Assembly: GCA_015350385.1 (NCBI GenBank)
Contig: WNKI01000003.1
Span: 2,636,802 to 2,700,801, forward strand
Origin: Aculops lycopersici
Lineage: Eukaryota > Arthropoda > Arachnida > Trombidiformes > Eriophyidae
Reading direction: 5' to 3'
Length of the DNA: 64,000 bases
The first letter of the stretch is position 1; each line of letters opens with the position of its first letter. The notes below the pieces were generated by a model. It made no database searches. It saw only the letters and a program-made list of their open reading frames with translations, and had not been told where the DNA came from. Positions 36,414 to 49,700 of this stretch are shown here, in pieces. Position numbers and translations under genes: made by a program.

Positions 36414-36915
36414 GTGGGTCAGGCATGCTTCGAGGCAATCATCCGCACGGCGTCGGCACAGAAAATTCCTGACAGGCGCCTTTACTCAAGGCACCACCCC
36501 TGAAATCGCAAGAAAAAAAATGTGCCTTAAGGCTGCATTTGGCGCCTTTCTGTGCCTTTTCTGGGCCTTGAGGCACATTACGATACTTATTCGCTCGGTA
36601 TTACCATATATTGGCGAGGGAGTCAGGCGAACCCAACTCCGATACCTCTGAGCAGCCCATTGCGTTGAAAGATCTTTTCGAATCTCGTGTGCTACAGGTG
36701 TTTCTGTGCCATTTATACTTCAACTTCTCGCAATCTTGCCTCAAGTATTCCGGTCGCCTGCAGGATTTGCCGTGCATATTGGCCATCCAAATAGCATGGT
36801 TTCTTTTCGCAAGAACCTGCAGGCGACCGGAATCACAGCCCTAGTCTCAAGGCATTCTTCTGTGCCGCTAATTCTATTTTCTGTGCATACGCGGCTTAAG
36901 GCATGGCTGACCCAC
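36414..36915. mobile_element. About 500-bp foldback element with imperfect terminal inverted repeats
   Basis: GTGGGTCAGGCATGC at 36414-36428 pairs with GCATGGCTGACCCAC at 36901-36915 (14 of 15 bases). Further inward, CACAGAAAAT-type and CTTRAGGC-type words recur in both orientations. A perfect 18-bp pair lies nested at 36747-36764 and 36816-36833. It has no coding capacity. It looks like a decayed non-autonomous foldback or MITE-type element; the exact borders are uncertain. Confidence 0.5.
36747..36833. repeat. Perfect 18-bp inverted repeat with 51-bp loop
   Basis: ATTCCGGTCGCCTGCAGG at 36747-36764 is matched exactly in inverse at 36816-36833. Confidence 0.85.
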
Positions 36916-37355
36916 AACTAGGGATGGGAGCTGGACTGCAAAATCCAGTTCGCAGTTCGAGACTTGATATCTCGCGATTCTGCCAGTCTCCCACAAGGTA
37001 GTGTTCCCAACTCCCACACGCAGATCTGGATCAAATTCGGCACATAATATCCCTGTGCCATTCTAAGAATGTTAGGTTGGGTCGGAGATCCTAAAAATTT
37101 CGAACTTTTTTGAAAATCGAGATTAAAGTTGATAAAATCCTGTAGAAGTCTATGGAGTGCGCAAAATTTTTCTCAATGCGCGTCTCTATGCGAATTTCTA
37201 TAGGTGATTTTCAAATTCTCTCTCAATTCTTGCAAAAACGGTACTTGTTAGGACCTGAGCTTTTGCACATGGACTCATGATGGCACGGACATTATCTGTG
37301 CCAAATTTGGTTCGAATCGGCGTGTGTATGGTTCAGGTCGTTACCTTGCCAGTTC

Positions 37356-37372
37356 AGTCCGGACTCCGGACT
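37356..37372. repeat. 17-bp palindrome AGTCCGGA-C-TCCGGACT
   Basis: Perfect 8-bp arms around one base. Related CAGTCC and GGAGCTGG words recur nearby (36927 and 37373), suggesting a second repeat-derived segment at 36923-37430. Confidence 0.7.
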
Positions 37373-37431
37373 GGAGCTGGGAATTTGCAGTCCGCAGTCC
37401 TGACTGGATTTTTGGTGGGCCACAACACTAC

Positions 37432-37669
37432 ACTCTCATCGTCGACGCCGTAGTTTCCATTGTCGGCAACAGAGAAAAAAGCAAAGGCAATACACAGTGT
37501 GAGTGTGTGTTTCCAATATGAATCCACACAAACAGACGGACGGGCGCTCTGTATTGCCTAACTCAAAGCACATACAATCGCTCACACGGTGTATCGCCTT
37601 TGCTTTTCGCTCTGTTGCCGACAATGGAAACGACGGCGACGACGACTCGACATCGACGACGATGAGAGT
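37432..37669. mobile_element. About 240-bp foldback element with long (about 70-bp) inverted arms
   Basis: The left arm 37432-37504 and right arm 37580-37669 are inverse copies. A 21-bp core (37454-37474 against 37610-37630) is perfect. Flanking blocks (GCAAAGGC/GCCTTTGC, ATACAC/GTGTAT, TGTGAG/CTCACA) match with single differences. The outer ends ACTCTCATCGTCG also match, with a CGACGA-type expansion in the right arm. It would fold into a long hairpin if transcribed. It lies 122 bp before the UBR4 start codon. Confidence 0.7.
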
Positions 37670-37791
37670 GGAGAGGCGAGACGAATACGCAACTGTACCA
37701 TATTAAAATCATCTTAGCCACCAACAACACCAACAATTCGATATAAATCCAACGGACTTACTACTTAGGTCCCCACACAAACAAGAACAAG

Positions 37792-40700
37792 ATGAAACTT
37801 TCTCACGTCCTACAAGAGGCTCTAGAAACTGTGCAAAAACTCATTAACCTGGATAATGATATAATTGAGAACAGTAGCAGTGGTGCTGATGAGGCCACAA
37901 CTTCGACCATCTCACTCAATGAAAGTGATTTGGTCAGCGATCTCGCTAGAAGTCTGGAGATCCTCACAAGCAATCTTTCACGAAGGAACTTGTTTGAGTT
38001 AGATGATGACCGAGTAGGCATTGTCGAGGAGGACGAAGTAGAGGAGGTTAATGTCGAGGATCATGACGACGAAGACCATGATGAGAATCCAGATATTGAA
38101 TGTCATGAGGACGAGGATGACGATGAAGACAACGACGATGAGGAGGATGGCGATGATGACGACGACGACGATGATGATTTAGATGAAGACGATGAGGAGG
38201 AGGACGAAGAGATTCTTAGGGATCGCCAGCGCGAAAGAGCCGAGCAGGCGCTCAATATGGCCGACAAAGACGATAATATCGGTGGTAATGGTGATGGCGA
38301 AAATCTCGGTGACGCAAGAGCTGAAAATCCAAATGTTGATGGAGCCAGACAACAGCAACTACAACCCAAAAATGATACAAACGATGAAACTGCCACCCAC
38401 AGTGGCAAATCAGAGCAATATAATAACGATGATACTGTTATTAGCAACAGTGAGAACAACGACAAAACAACCATAGCAAACCAAAAAGATGAACAACCAA
38501 CACATCAACAATCTGCCCCCGAACCAAAGTTTATTACACTTATAAATCTAGCTGATAAAATCATGTCTTTAATATTGACCCGAAAAGCAACATCAACTGC
38601 CACTGAATCATGTGATATGTTCAATAAGCTCAATAACTTTGTGAACCTTCTAAACTTATTGATCACATTAATGGGAGAGAACAATCTTATGACATCATCG
38701 TCAACTACAACAACTAGCAACAGTACAGGCAATACAACAACTACAAACAGTCAAACTATATTCCTTCCATTGGCCATCGGTTGGCTTCAATCTTGTCGAG
38801 ATTATATGGAAACGAATCAAGTGTTTACACAACAGCAACAACAGCTACCAATACAATCGCAACAACAAAGGCCATCAGAATCTAACACTGAAACTTCAGC
38901 CAAAAATGCGTCCTTCAATTCTTTGCAATCATCATCAGAAAAGACTAAATTGATTCTAGATATCTCATGTTGTTTACTGGGATACCTGAGTAACATCCTC
39001 GAAGTTTTAAACTATCTCACACCGATCTCAATCAGCAAACAGACATCGGATCTAGATGCACCAAGCTCATCTCACCAGCAGCTTCAACAAACACAACAGC
39101 AGCAAGATTATCAACATCATCCAGCACAAACAAACGACGCTTGGGCCGACGACAGTCCTTCCCTGACCAATATGAACGACGAAGAGGAGGAGGACGACGA
39201 GTCATTGGTGGACGATAGCGACGATGAATCTTTGAACAACAAGCTATGTACCTTCACATTAACCCAAAAAGAGTTTGCTAGTCAGCATTGGTATCATTGT
39301 CACACCTGTAATATGGTCGACCGCGTAGGAGTTTGCTCAGTTTGTGCTAAAGTGTGCCACAAAGATCATGATGTAACCTACTCAAAATTCGGAGCTTTTT
39401 TCTGTGATTGTGCCCAAAGAGATACCGGCAATTGTATCGCTCTAGTTAAGCGGACATCATCATCATCCGGACCCGCAGCAAACTCTACGTCGGGCGTCAA
39501 TAACAATCCTCAATCTCTCTCTAGTCGAGCCAACCAAAGCTCGCAAGGTACAAACAATGAAGAGTCTAAACGAAGTGCAATAGCAAATGATGAGAATACT
39601 GATCCTCAAAGTTTAGCTAGTGATAACAAATCAAGGTCACTTGCTGCGACTAGTCTTCAAGGATTGCAATCAGCTCTAGACAGTGGAAAGATCAAATTTG
39701 CGTCTGCCTATCAGCAACAGTGTGCCAAAAGTTTAGAGCCAGTTAAGGATGATTTGCTTAAGATGCTAGCCAACTCAAATGTTCATAAGATTGCTATGGA
39801 TCTATTGAACTCGCTGATACCAGCCTATGTAAGATTTGCTTATGATGAATCGCACATAGGAAGATCTAAGAGGGTTCGTGTCGCGCTCGACGAGTTGCAT
39901 TCAACAAGAAAAGTTTTTTACACAACCGAAGCTTTGATGCTACCAACTCTTGGTTCACAAGAGGGTGCCTTTGAGAATGTTCGTGTCAATTATTCTGGCG
40001 AGCACGCAAGTCAAATCAAGTCCTTGCTTAGTGACTCATCCTTACGTCGTATAGCCATGACCTCACTGGCCTCGCCCTTTGGAAAGCGACAACACCTGGT
40101 TGTTTGCCACGAGAAGGGCAAGATAACTCTACTACAATTGAACGCTCTATTACGTCAAGCTGATTCGTCAAAACGAAAGCTAACGCTCACCAGGTTGGCT
40201 TCAGCGCCGATCCCATTCTCCGTGATATCAATTGTGGCCAATCCATTTATCGAGGACGTGCTAGCAGTTAGTGGTCTCAAGGATTGTCACATTCTAACCT
40301 TTACTCATAACGGTCTAGTTTCGAGTCACCTGGAACTCAGTCTAGATCTAAAACCAAATGATTATGTGATCAAAGCCGTTTGGCTGCCAGGCTGTCAGAC
40401 TGAAATTGCCATCTTGACTTCAGAAATGGTGAAAATCTACGATCTCTCCGAGGATGCTTCGAAGCCAAAATATCATTTAAAACTAGCATTTGGCTCGCTC
40501 AAAGACATTACTTTTATCGTCTCAGATTCGCAAGCGACTAGGTATATATTAGTTATGGACACTGCTGGTCATATTTTCCGCCAAGAATTGGAGTCAAGTG
40601 CATCCACCAAGTTTGGCCTGTTTTATATAACAAATGAGATTCAACTCAGCCAACAAGCATCGATCAAGGAGGTAGATGGCAAGGTAAATGGCGGTGGAGT

Positions 40701-43700
40701 ATCGCTATATTACTCACACTCATTTAAAATGTTGTTCTTTAGTTTTGCCAACGGCAACTACATGGCCTCGTTCCCCAAACCGACCGAAGTTAAGCAAGTC
40801 TTTCCATTAGAATTCGAATTATCAACAGCTATTCCATCCTCAAACACAGTTTCGACAACTAGTCACTCCGCATCATACGCCTCGGTTGTTGCCGCACCTA
40901 GCGCCCCGAGTGCATCAAATCCGGACGCATCAGGTATTGTTGATCCAACTGTAAGCTCGCACGAGGAGTCGGCCAGCTCGCACGGCGAGACCAACACTTC
41001 AAGTGGCACAGGAAGTTCCTCCACGCCCGCCTCGGCAAATACCGATGATGCCTCGAACAATTCATCGAGTTCGCATGATGCAAACGGCGGTAGTAGCGGC
41101 GCTGGTGGTGGATCAAGTTCCGATTCAAACAGTGGACCAACCGTAACCTCATCGCCACCACCCACCGTGGCAACCTTGACTGCAACTCAACAACCAACGG
41201 CACCTAGCGCCGAGAGTATGAAGAGCAACGTGCAGGAGGCGACGAAACCATCGCGCAGCTCCAGTCAACCACTATGCCAGTGGTCTGAAGTCCCGGGTCA
41301 CGTTGGTTTGATCATGGCCGTTAGCCAGCAATCCAACAATCCCGTCATATTCATGCTCCGGCCAGATTGTGTTTTTGGCCAAGAGATTAGATACCTCACT
41401 GTCAAGTCCAAGATAACGGATGCAACTGTAATTCGACACACAACCTCTTCTGGCGAGTTAAGAACAACACTCATCCTACTTTGCGAAGATGGCAGCTTAC
41501 GAATCTACATGGCCTCTCAAGAGCTTACCGATTTCTGGTTAAAACTATCGCCCAATCCAAATTTGGCCATGGGCATGGTTCCATATTCGAGTTCCATCAC
41601 CTCAAAGTCGTCCATCAGTCACCCATCGAGCGAGTTTATCGTCACCCAAGATACACTCACCTCCTCTGGTGGTCCAGCAGCCAAGAGGCGAAAAATAACC
41701 CATAACAAGTCTTTGAGGACCAAGTCAGGTGTTCAAAGAGTTCAGTCAAATCCATCTTTTCCCGTAGAATTCTTCGAAAATCTTCAAGTCTTGAATGACA
41801 TCGACTTTGGCGGAAGTGATATTCTATCTGTTTACAATACTCAGCAAATCAAAAACAGACTCAACTCATCGGGTATGCATATTACTTGCACTAAAACAAC
41901 AGGATTCTCTATAGACATCATAAACAATGATCTCAATATGGTTATTTGCGGTATTCGCGTCCAAGTTGGAAGTCAGGAAATATCCAAATGTCCCTCTAGC
42001 ATCGAAATGTTCGGCCGCATAATACCCATCACACCTCTCACCTCACGATGGTACGACCTCCCGTTGACCAGAGAGGAATCAGTTCAGGCTGAAAAGAAAA
42101 TGACCATAACCTTTGGTCCCTCGGCCGATGCAAATGGTATCACTATAGTCGATTCTATTCGCGTTTATGGAAAACCCAAGGAACATTTTGCTTGGCCAGA
42201 AGACGGAGATGAAACAGGGATCCGAACAACAGGTGTCGACTGCGACGATCTATTCGGTTTATTCCTTGGAAACGAATCAGGAAGCAGGTTCCAAAAGCTC
42301 CTGATATATTCGATGAAGAGTCTCGAATGCTGCTTGAATATGAACCAATTAGAAAGGTCCCAGCTAGAACCCCTAGCTAAGGAACTTACTAAAAGTCTAC
42401 TGACAGTTCCATTCTCTTCTCAAGTATCGAAGACTATCAAGAACCTCTTACTGACCATCTACTCTTCGAAGCAAAACTACGCACATCACCGAGATATGGC
42501 CGCTCTAGATTTTATCAAGTCAACATTAACCTCATTCGACTCAGATTACTCTCAAATCGATTGCGAGTTATTTGCACGAGTTGTCTACATCATGAACTCG
42601 TTATGTCGTTCCAAAGCATCAAATTTAACTAAACTCTACGATTGCTACTCTGACGATCTATCAAGTGGTAGCAAGATCGAGAGACTCATCGGAAACTTGG
42701 ACTCGGAGTTTTGGCATTGTTATGACCAGAAGCCAACAAACATTAATTTGTCATCTGTGGCATTTAGCGGATTTGTTAACTTCGAGGAGACTTTGCAGCA
42801 TATCATCGAGATTATACACATTGCATCATTACAGGAACTCTCCGTTTTATCCAAAGCAACACCAATTTTAGTTGGCTACTTGTTAAGCGAAGACATCAAT
42901 ATTAGCCTATGTGCCCGTCACACTCTCATCAGACTTCTCAGGGTCAAGAGTCAGCGCCAACACCTGGCACAGCAAGCTCAAAAAACTGCAACCTCAAGCC
43001 AACAACATCAACAACAGGTTTCCCTGGATGTAGTTCCATCGACATCATTCGATCAAACACAGTCAGTGGATGGTCAACAACAAGCACCTCAGCAACTATC
43101 GACCACCCCAGATCGATTTGAGTCCTTGCAATCGGCTAGTGAGCAGCTCAACCCATCTTCTCTGAGCCAGTCATCCATTGCAAGTCAGCTGAGAGACGTA
43201 TTGAGGGATCATATCGATGCCAATAGACAGGAAAACGAGGATGATATAATAGCCATAGCTCTTAGTCTACAAGACGATAACTCGCAAAATAACTCTGCGA
43301 CTGACAATGCAGTAACGGCCGCTCCAACTATCTCAGGTAGGTCTGAGCTGAATCTTCTTTCAGACCGGATGGCTAGCGCCGAGGAGCCAATGAGCGACAC
43401 AACAGCATCGGGGGTGGCCTCCGATGAGGACGTGTCAACTTCTGGGCCAAAGTCTGCGCCCATAGGTAACCAACTGCTACCTGGTCAGCTCGTCATGGAT
43501 ACAAGAGCCGATACAACCTCACTCCAAGAGCATCAAACAAATGTCAATCGGGAGGGAAGCTCATCGATGAAGATGATTGACCAGGATGTTATCGAACCAT
43601 CTACTTCCAAGCCAGACGCGGTGACGCAAATACAAACACAAAAGTCCAATTCAGCCGCTATCTTTGAACCAGAGCGAATGAGACAACAGCACCTAATGTT

Positions 43701-46700
43701 ATTGGAACGACTCATAGAGCATTTCCCTGCAACAAGGGAAGCCGGGGGTATTAGGTCAATATCTTTACTGCACGTTGTGTTGGTTTTAACACTTGATCTG
43801 GATTGTGAGAACGATGTTGACGATGCCATTCTAAAGAATCTACTTCATGGACTAAGACAAGAGCTTCTATGGGACTCTGAGGACATAGAGTCGCTGACGC
43901 AACGCAATGCTCACAATGAGGTCAAGTTAGTCATTATGAGGATGTTCTCGATTCTCATGTCCAAGGTTAGAACCTCGTCTGTAGCCTCAGCTGTCTCATC
44001 CCAAACTCGAGCCGAAACCAACAGTTGCTGGTCAATGTTGTGCTCATCAACAACTGCAGCCTCATTGATTGACTCCAATGTTGTGGACTTTTGTTACAAC
44101 GTTCTAAACAGTCTAATCCCATTCTGGAAGAACTTTGCCGAAACATATCCAGCTCAGCTGAATGCAAGTGAACCAGCAAGTTGTATGGCAACCACAATGG
44201 CACCAGCTGAGCCGGTATTACCACTCAATAGAAGGACTTTGCCCAAGTCGAGCTTCAATCAAGTCAAGGCACCAGATTTGGCTCCATTCTTTTTGAAGCA
44301 ACAAGTTAAGGGCCAAAATTTCGATGTTTTTGACGACTATCCCCAACTGCTGACTGAAATGGTCCTTAGAATTCCATACCAAATCAGGAAAGTGTCGAGC
44401 TCCTCTTCAAACACCTTGAGGCCAGTTAATTTTGCAACTGAGTGGTCGACGATACTTTGCGAATACTTGATGATACCAATACCATCTTACATCAAGAAGC
44501 ACGTTAGAAAACTGCTGACTTTTATCTGTGGTTCCAAAGAAAAGTACCGTCAACTTCGCGACTTTCACTTCCTCGAATCGCACATGAAATCTGTAAAGGA
44601 GATTTGTGGTTATGGTGGAATCACAAGTGACCATGATAATGTCATTACCATCAGTCATGAGATTGGAATCAAGACTGTCTCTTTGAGTTACGAGTCAATG
44701 ACGGCACTTGTTGTGCACCTCAAGGCTTGCATTGAGATTGCCCAAAATCGTTGTATTAATTGGCAGGTGTATTGTATGCTCAAAGACCAGAACCTGCTCG
44801 CCTTCCTCATGAGGATTAGTATGGACTATGGGGATGACGTCTCGCCCATTGTGCTGGAGTTAATTCAACATGCTCTTAGCTCGCCTCAGTTGGCAGCCAC
44901 AACCCAATCAATGGCTAGCCTTTTGGACACTCCAGTTTTATTATCAACAGCCACCCTGGACAATCTAATCAACAATCAAACTTTTAGGGACACACTGACC
45001 TCCGGCTCTCTAAGCGCCAATCTATCACAGCAGCTGATTACAGCGATACCCAAAGAGCTACTCTCGAGATTTATCCAAAGCTTCCTACTAGAGACCAACC
45101 TGACCTCTTTGAGATGGCAAGCTCACAGTTTACTTTACAATTTGTGGTCTAACTTTTCGCAACCACAACAAAGTGAACTGCTATGGGTTTTGTGGAGCTT
45201 ATGGCACAACCTGCCTAAGTACGGGAGGAAAGCGGCACAGTTTGTGGACCTCTTGGGTTTTGTAACCATGAAGAGCTCATCAAATTGCGATGAGGATTAC
45301 GATCGGATGTTTTGTCAGGAGGCGCTTAGTGTTCTGAAGCAACAAAACCAGCTTCTAATTAACCATCCAAACGCGCACATTTATAGCTCGATCCAAGGCT
45401 TGGTTGACTTGGAAAGTTACTACCTCGAAAGTGAACCTTGTTCAGTGTGTAACAGTCCTGAAGTTCCATATAACAACGTGAAATTAAGTTCCATCAAAAT
45501 CGATTCGCGATTCACCACCACAACCCAAATCATTAAGCTTGTTGGCAGTCACACAATACTCAAGTTCTCCATGCGCATATCTGACATAAAGCGAAGCAAG
45601 ATGGTTAAGACTATAAGCATCTACTACAACAATCGCTCTGTCCAGTCGGTTGTTGAGCTTAAGAATAAGACTGGCATTTGGAATTTGGCTCGTAAGCAAC
45701 CCTTGTCACCAGGTCAGCAGGATGTCAAGATTGAGTTTACACTGCCTATCATAGCTTGCAACTTGATGATTGAGTTCACCGAATTCTATGAAAATTTCCA
45801 AGCTTCGAGCGAGACTCTCCAGTGCCCTAGGTGCTCCACTTCCGTTTCGGCGAATCCAGGTGTGTGCAGCAACTGCGGCGAGAATGTGTTCCAATGCCAC
45901 AAGTGCCGAGCGATCAACTACGACGAAAAGGATCCATTCTTGTGCATTAGCTGTGGCTTTTGCAAGTACGCTCGATTTGACATCTCACTAACAGCTAAGG
46001 CAACCTTTGCAGTGGACCCTATCGAGAATGAGGAGGATAGGAAGAAGACTGTAGCAAACATTAGCGGTCTTTTGGAGAAGGCCGATCGCGTTTATAAGAA
46101 TCTGATGCAGAACAAACCAACGTTGGAATTGTTGCTACTACGAATCCATGAGCAAGTTATGCCTGATAGACAATTCGACGAGACAATCCTGGGCGCCGAC
46201 CAGAGTGTTAGCCATAGCACCTCGTTTAGCGGTGGACCACATCACAACAACCACCCAAGTGGCGGTCTGTTTGGCGGAAACAATGTTCTTGGACACGTTG
46301 GCGGACCTAGTGGATTGCCACCATCTAGCGGAGGACCTAGTTCCAACCATCATAACCACACACACCACCCATCAAACTCTGGACTACAGTCTCAATCCAT
46401 CATAGTCGGCTATGCGCCACCCTCGAGCTCTGTTCCATCGGCCCTGACGTCCAGTGTCAACAAGGCCATTCAACATTTAGCCCAAAAGTATTGTGTTGAA
46501 TGCAAGGGGTTGTTCGAAGAGTTAAGCAAAACCGCTCACAAGGTGCTGGCTCTGAGAAAGGAATTAGTTGAGTATGACAATAAGCAACTTAGGAGGTGTC
46601 TCAATGCCGGCTCATCGATCCTCTCCTCAGCCAACCGAAGGAAGTCGAGAGTATACTCCTCGCTTTCAAGTGGATCCGGAAGTTGTTATGGGTGCGCCAC

Positions 46701-49700
46701 TGCAACAGTTGAACATTGTGTAACCATGCTCAAGGCTCTATCTACGATTTACAAGTTGAGGAGTCAAATTTGCGAAAGTGGAATCATCAACGAGTTGGTC
46801 AATTATAATCTAAAGAACGGATCCTATGCTGTCGGCCAAGAAGTAAGGCAACTCCTTTGCTCATTGACTCGTGACGACTTAAACTCAACCACAACCCTCA
46901 CTGACTTGTTGATGGAAAAGATCGCGGCCATCAGCAAGCAAGATTATCAGCCAATTGAGATTTCTCACATAGTTCGACACGAGATAGCATTGCTGTCCGT
47001 GACTCTGGACAGTGATGACAAGTGTTGGGAGCTGAGACTCAGGTGTCTCATCAGGATATTTGCCTTTGCTTTCGAGCTCAAGAATCCAACTGTCATGGAG
47101 TGTCTCATAATTCCATGCTTGAAGTTGCTATTATCTATAATCAGACCTCCAAGTCCATCAACCAGGAGACACAAGGACAAGAGTTTGGAGAACATAGCTT
47201 CAGTTAGATCGGACAATTATCGAGGCAGGGTTCTTTTGCAGGAATGGCTGCGCGACTCAAACTTTATCTTTGAGGATTGGCGCAAGAGAGCCGCAAGACC
47301 CATGAGCGTGAGCGGAAGATCAACCTTGTCCAAGCAACAGCAGCAACAACAACAGCCACTCATCAAGCCACCCACTTCGACAGCTATACTATCGCAAAAG
47401 TCAAGAAACTCTAGATATGCTTACCTGGCTGAGAAGTACGCAAACAGATGGCGTCTCAAGTGCAGCAAGTATAACAAGAGCTGCCAACCGATTGCCTCGT
47501 TGCCAAATGATTGGTTGAAAAGGTTGATATTCAATAGATCTAGCAAGACAGTAAGACTCATGGCCAAGTCACTTGTGGAGTCTTTGTTTGCCGTTCAATC
47601 TAGACGAAAGGAAATAATTGATCTGTTGACTTCCTATTTGAATGAGATTGGACCAGCTGGCGAATGTGCCCAAGAGTTTTACTACCTGTACAAGCAAATC
47701 ATCATGTCAGATCATTGGCGTTACTATTTGGCGTTGCAGGGAGTCCTAGTGCGACTCGGCGAGCTAATCACGCTTGAAATTGATCACCTCCAAGAACTTG
47801 AAGAGACTACACTTAACTCAAGCCTGTCTTTAGGCTACTCTCTAAAGATGCTACTCGAACTGCTCACTGCCTTTGTAACCATGCCCAAAATCCGCACCCA
47901 CTTCAAGTCCAAGCTTGTTGGCTTCGTTCTCAAGGGTTACCTATCGCTTCGTAAGCTTGTTGTCCAGCGCACCAAGACTATAGATGAGACACAGGAGATG
48001 CTACTGGAACTGCTCGAGGGAATGACAACCGGAAGCGAGAGCGAGACGGCAGCCTTCATTGACGTTTGCGTTGAGGCAATCAAAAACTGTCACGAGGGTG
48101 ATATCAGAACACCTGTATTCATCTTTGAGCGATTGTGCTCCACCATTCATCCCGAGGAGAGTGTGCATAACGAATTTTTTGTTAGTCTCGAGAAGGATCC
48201 ACAGCAGGAGGACTTCCTCCAAGGTCGCATGCTCGGCAACCCATACTCCTCGAACGATCCGGGTATTGGACCGCTGATGAAGGATATCAAGAACAAGATT
48301 TGCCAAGATTGCGAGTTGCTAGCTTTGCTTGAGGATGACTCCAGCATGGAACTATTAGTGGCCAACAGAATCATTTGCCTTGACCTGCCCGTTCGCGATG
48401 TATACAAGAAGATTTGGTGTGTTGAAAATCACGAGAACGATGCAATGCGGATTGTCTATCGAATGCGAGGATTATTGGGCGATGCCACTGAGGAGTTCAT
48501 CGAAAGTTTGGACTCTCGAAACAACGAGCAAATCGACGAGGAGCAAGTTTACAAGATGGCTAACATAATGAGCACCTCCGGGGGACTTGAGGTAATGTTG
48601 CAACGCTTGCGCCAAATCGATGACTTATCGCCTCCATTCAAGCCCCTGTTAGATGTTATCTTGAAACTATTCAATCATTGCTCAAAGACAAAGAACAATC
48701 GACTCAAATTATTGGCACCAGAGCTCATGACTATTGAAACACTATTGAGCACCTTGAGGATCGCCTTAAACGAAGATGACTTTTTAGATGCCGCGCACCT
48801 GGAGAAGGACATTTTTATGGATCATACTTCGACCAATCCTATGATTACCAATCAATCTCAACAACAACAGCCCATAAGTCCACCAACAAGACCCCTGGTT
48901 GCCTCGCAATCGAATCCCAAGACCCAGGTGGTTGATCAGATCTTGGCTATCACCGAGACCATATTGCGAGAAGCTTCGCGTCAACCTAGGGCAGTGTTCA
49001 ACCAATTCACAGCAAACGCAAGTTGCGGGCGTATAGGCGACATTCAATTCTTGCTCAATGCGGCACAGATATTATCCTGCCGACTGCCACATGTTTCCCA
49101 CAAGATCATCCAGGTATTGCCATTCTTAACTCTAGGTGACAAGGATAAGATGTCTACGTTGATCAATTACTTCAAGCCCTCGATAGACTTTGACAAGTTT
49201 GACAGTGAACACTCGGCGCTGAATGACACAACAATCGATCTGTTTTGTATCATGGTCGACGCCATTGAACAGAATGAGAATGGAAACCAGCTCAAGGACT
49301 TCATCGTGTCCGAAGGAATTGTCGCCCAATCTTTGAAGTATCTAACCTCCCAGGCCCCGCCATTGAAGTCATCTCTGTTGGCCACCTCTGAAGAGTGGCG
49401 AGACTTTACATCAAAACCAGCACTTAAATATATTTTGCGCATCTTAGGCGGCCTCAGCAAGGAGCATAGCAGCACTCAGGTGTTGATATCGCGCGACTGT
49501 ATTCCCATTGTCCATGGACTGGAACAGGTGTCCTCGGATGCTCGCGTTGGAACTCTGGCCGAGAATCTACTCGAGGCCATCAAGCAACACCCATCTGTTG
49601 CCGAAAAGATTGAGTTGGTTAGGAAGCAGACGAAGGAGGAGAAGAAGAAGCTGGCGATGGCAGTGCGAGAGAGGCAACTGGGTGCTCTTGGTATGAAAGC

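Larger units (their letters stand above)
36279..37791. other. 1.5-kb repeat-derived spacer between AlaRS and UBR4
   Basis: A gene-free stretch made largely of inverted-repeat structures, described separately at 36414-36915, 36747-36833 and 37432-37669. It includes repeated words such as GTGCCTTRAGGC and GGAGCTGG. Promoters for the two divergent genes must lie here or in the repeats. ATATAAAT at 37741-37748 sits about 45 bp before the UBR4 start. Confidence 0.5.

Noticed and set aside
37310..37320. GGTTCGAATC resembling a tRNA B box
   Set aside because: No A box at the right distance and no cloverleaf can be folded around it. No tRNA was found anywhere in the window.
38103..38474. Antisense poly-Ser frame
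   Set aside because: It is the complement of the Asp/Glu-coding GAC/GAT/GAG run near the UBR4 N-terminus.
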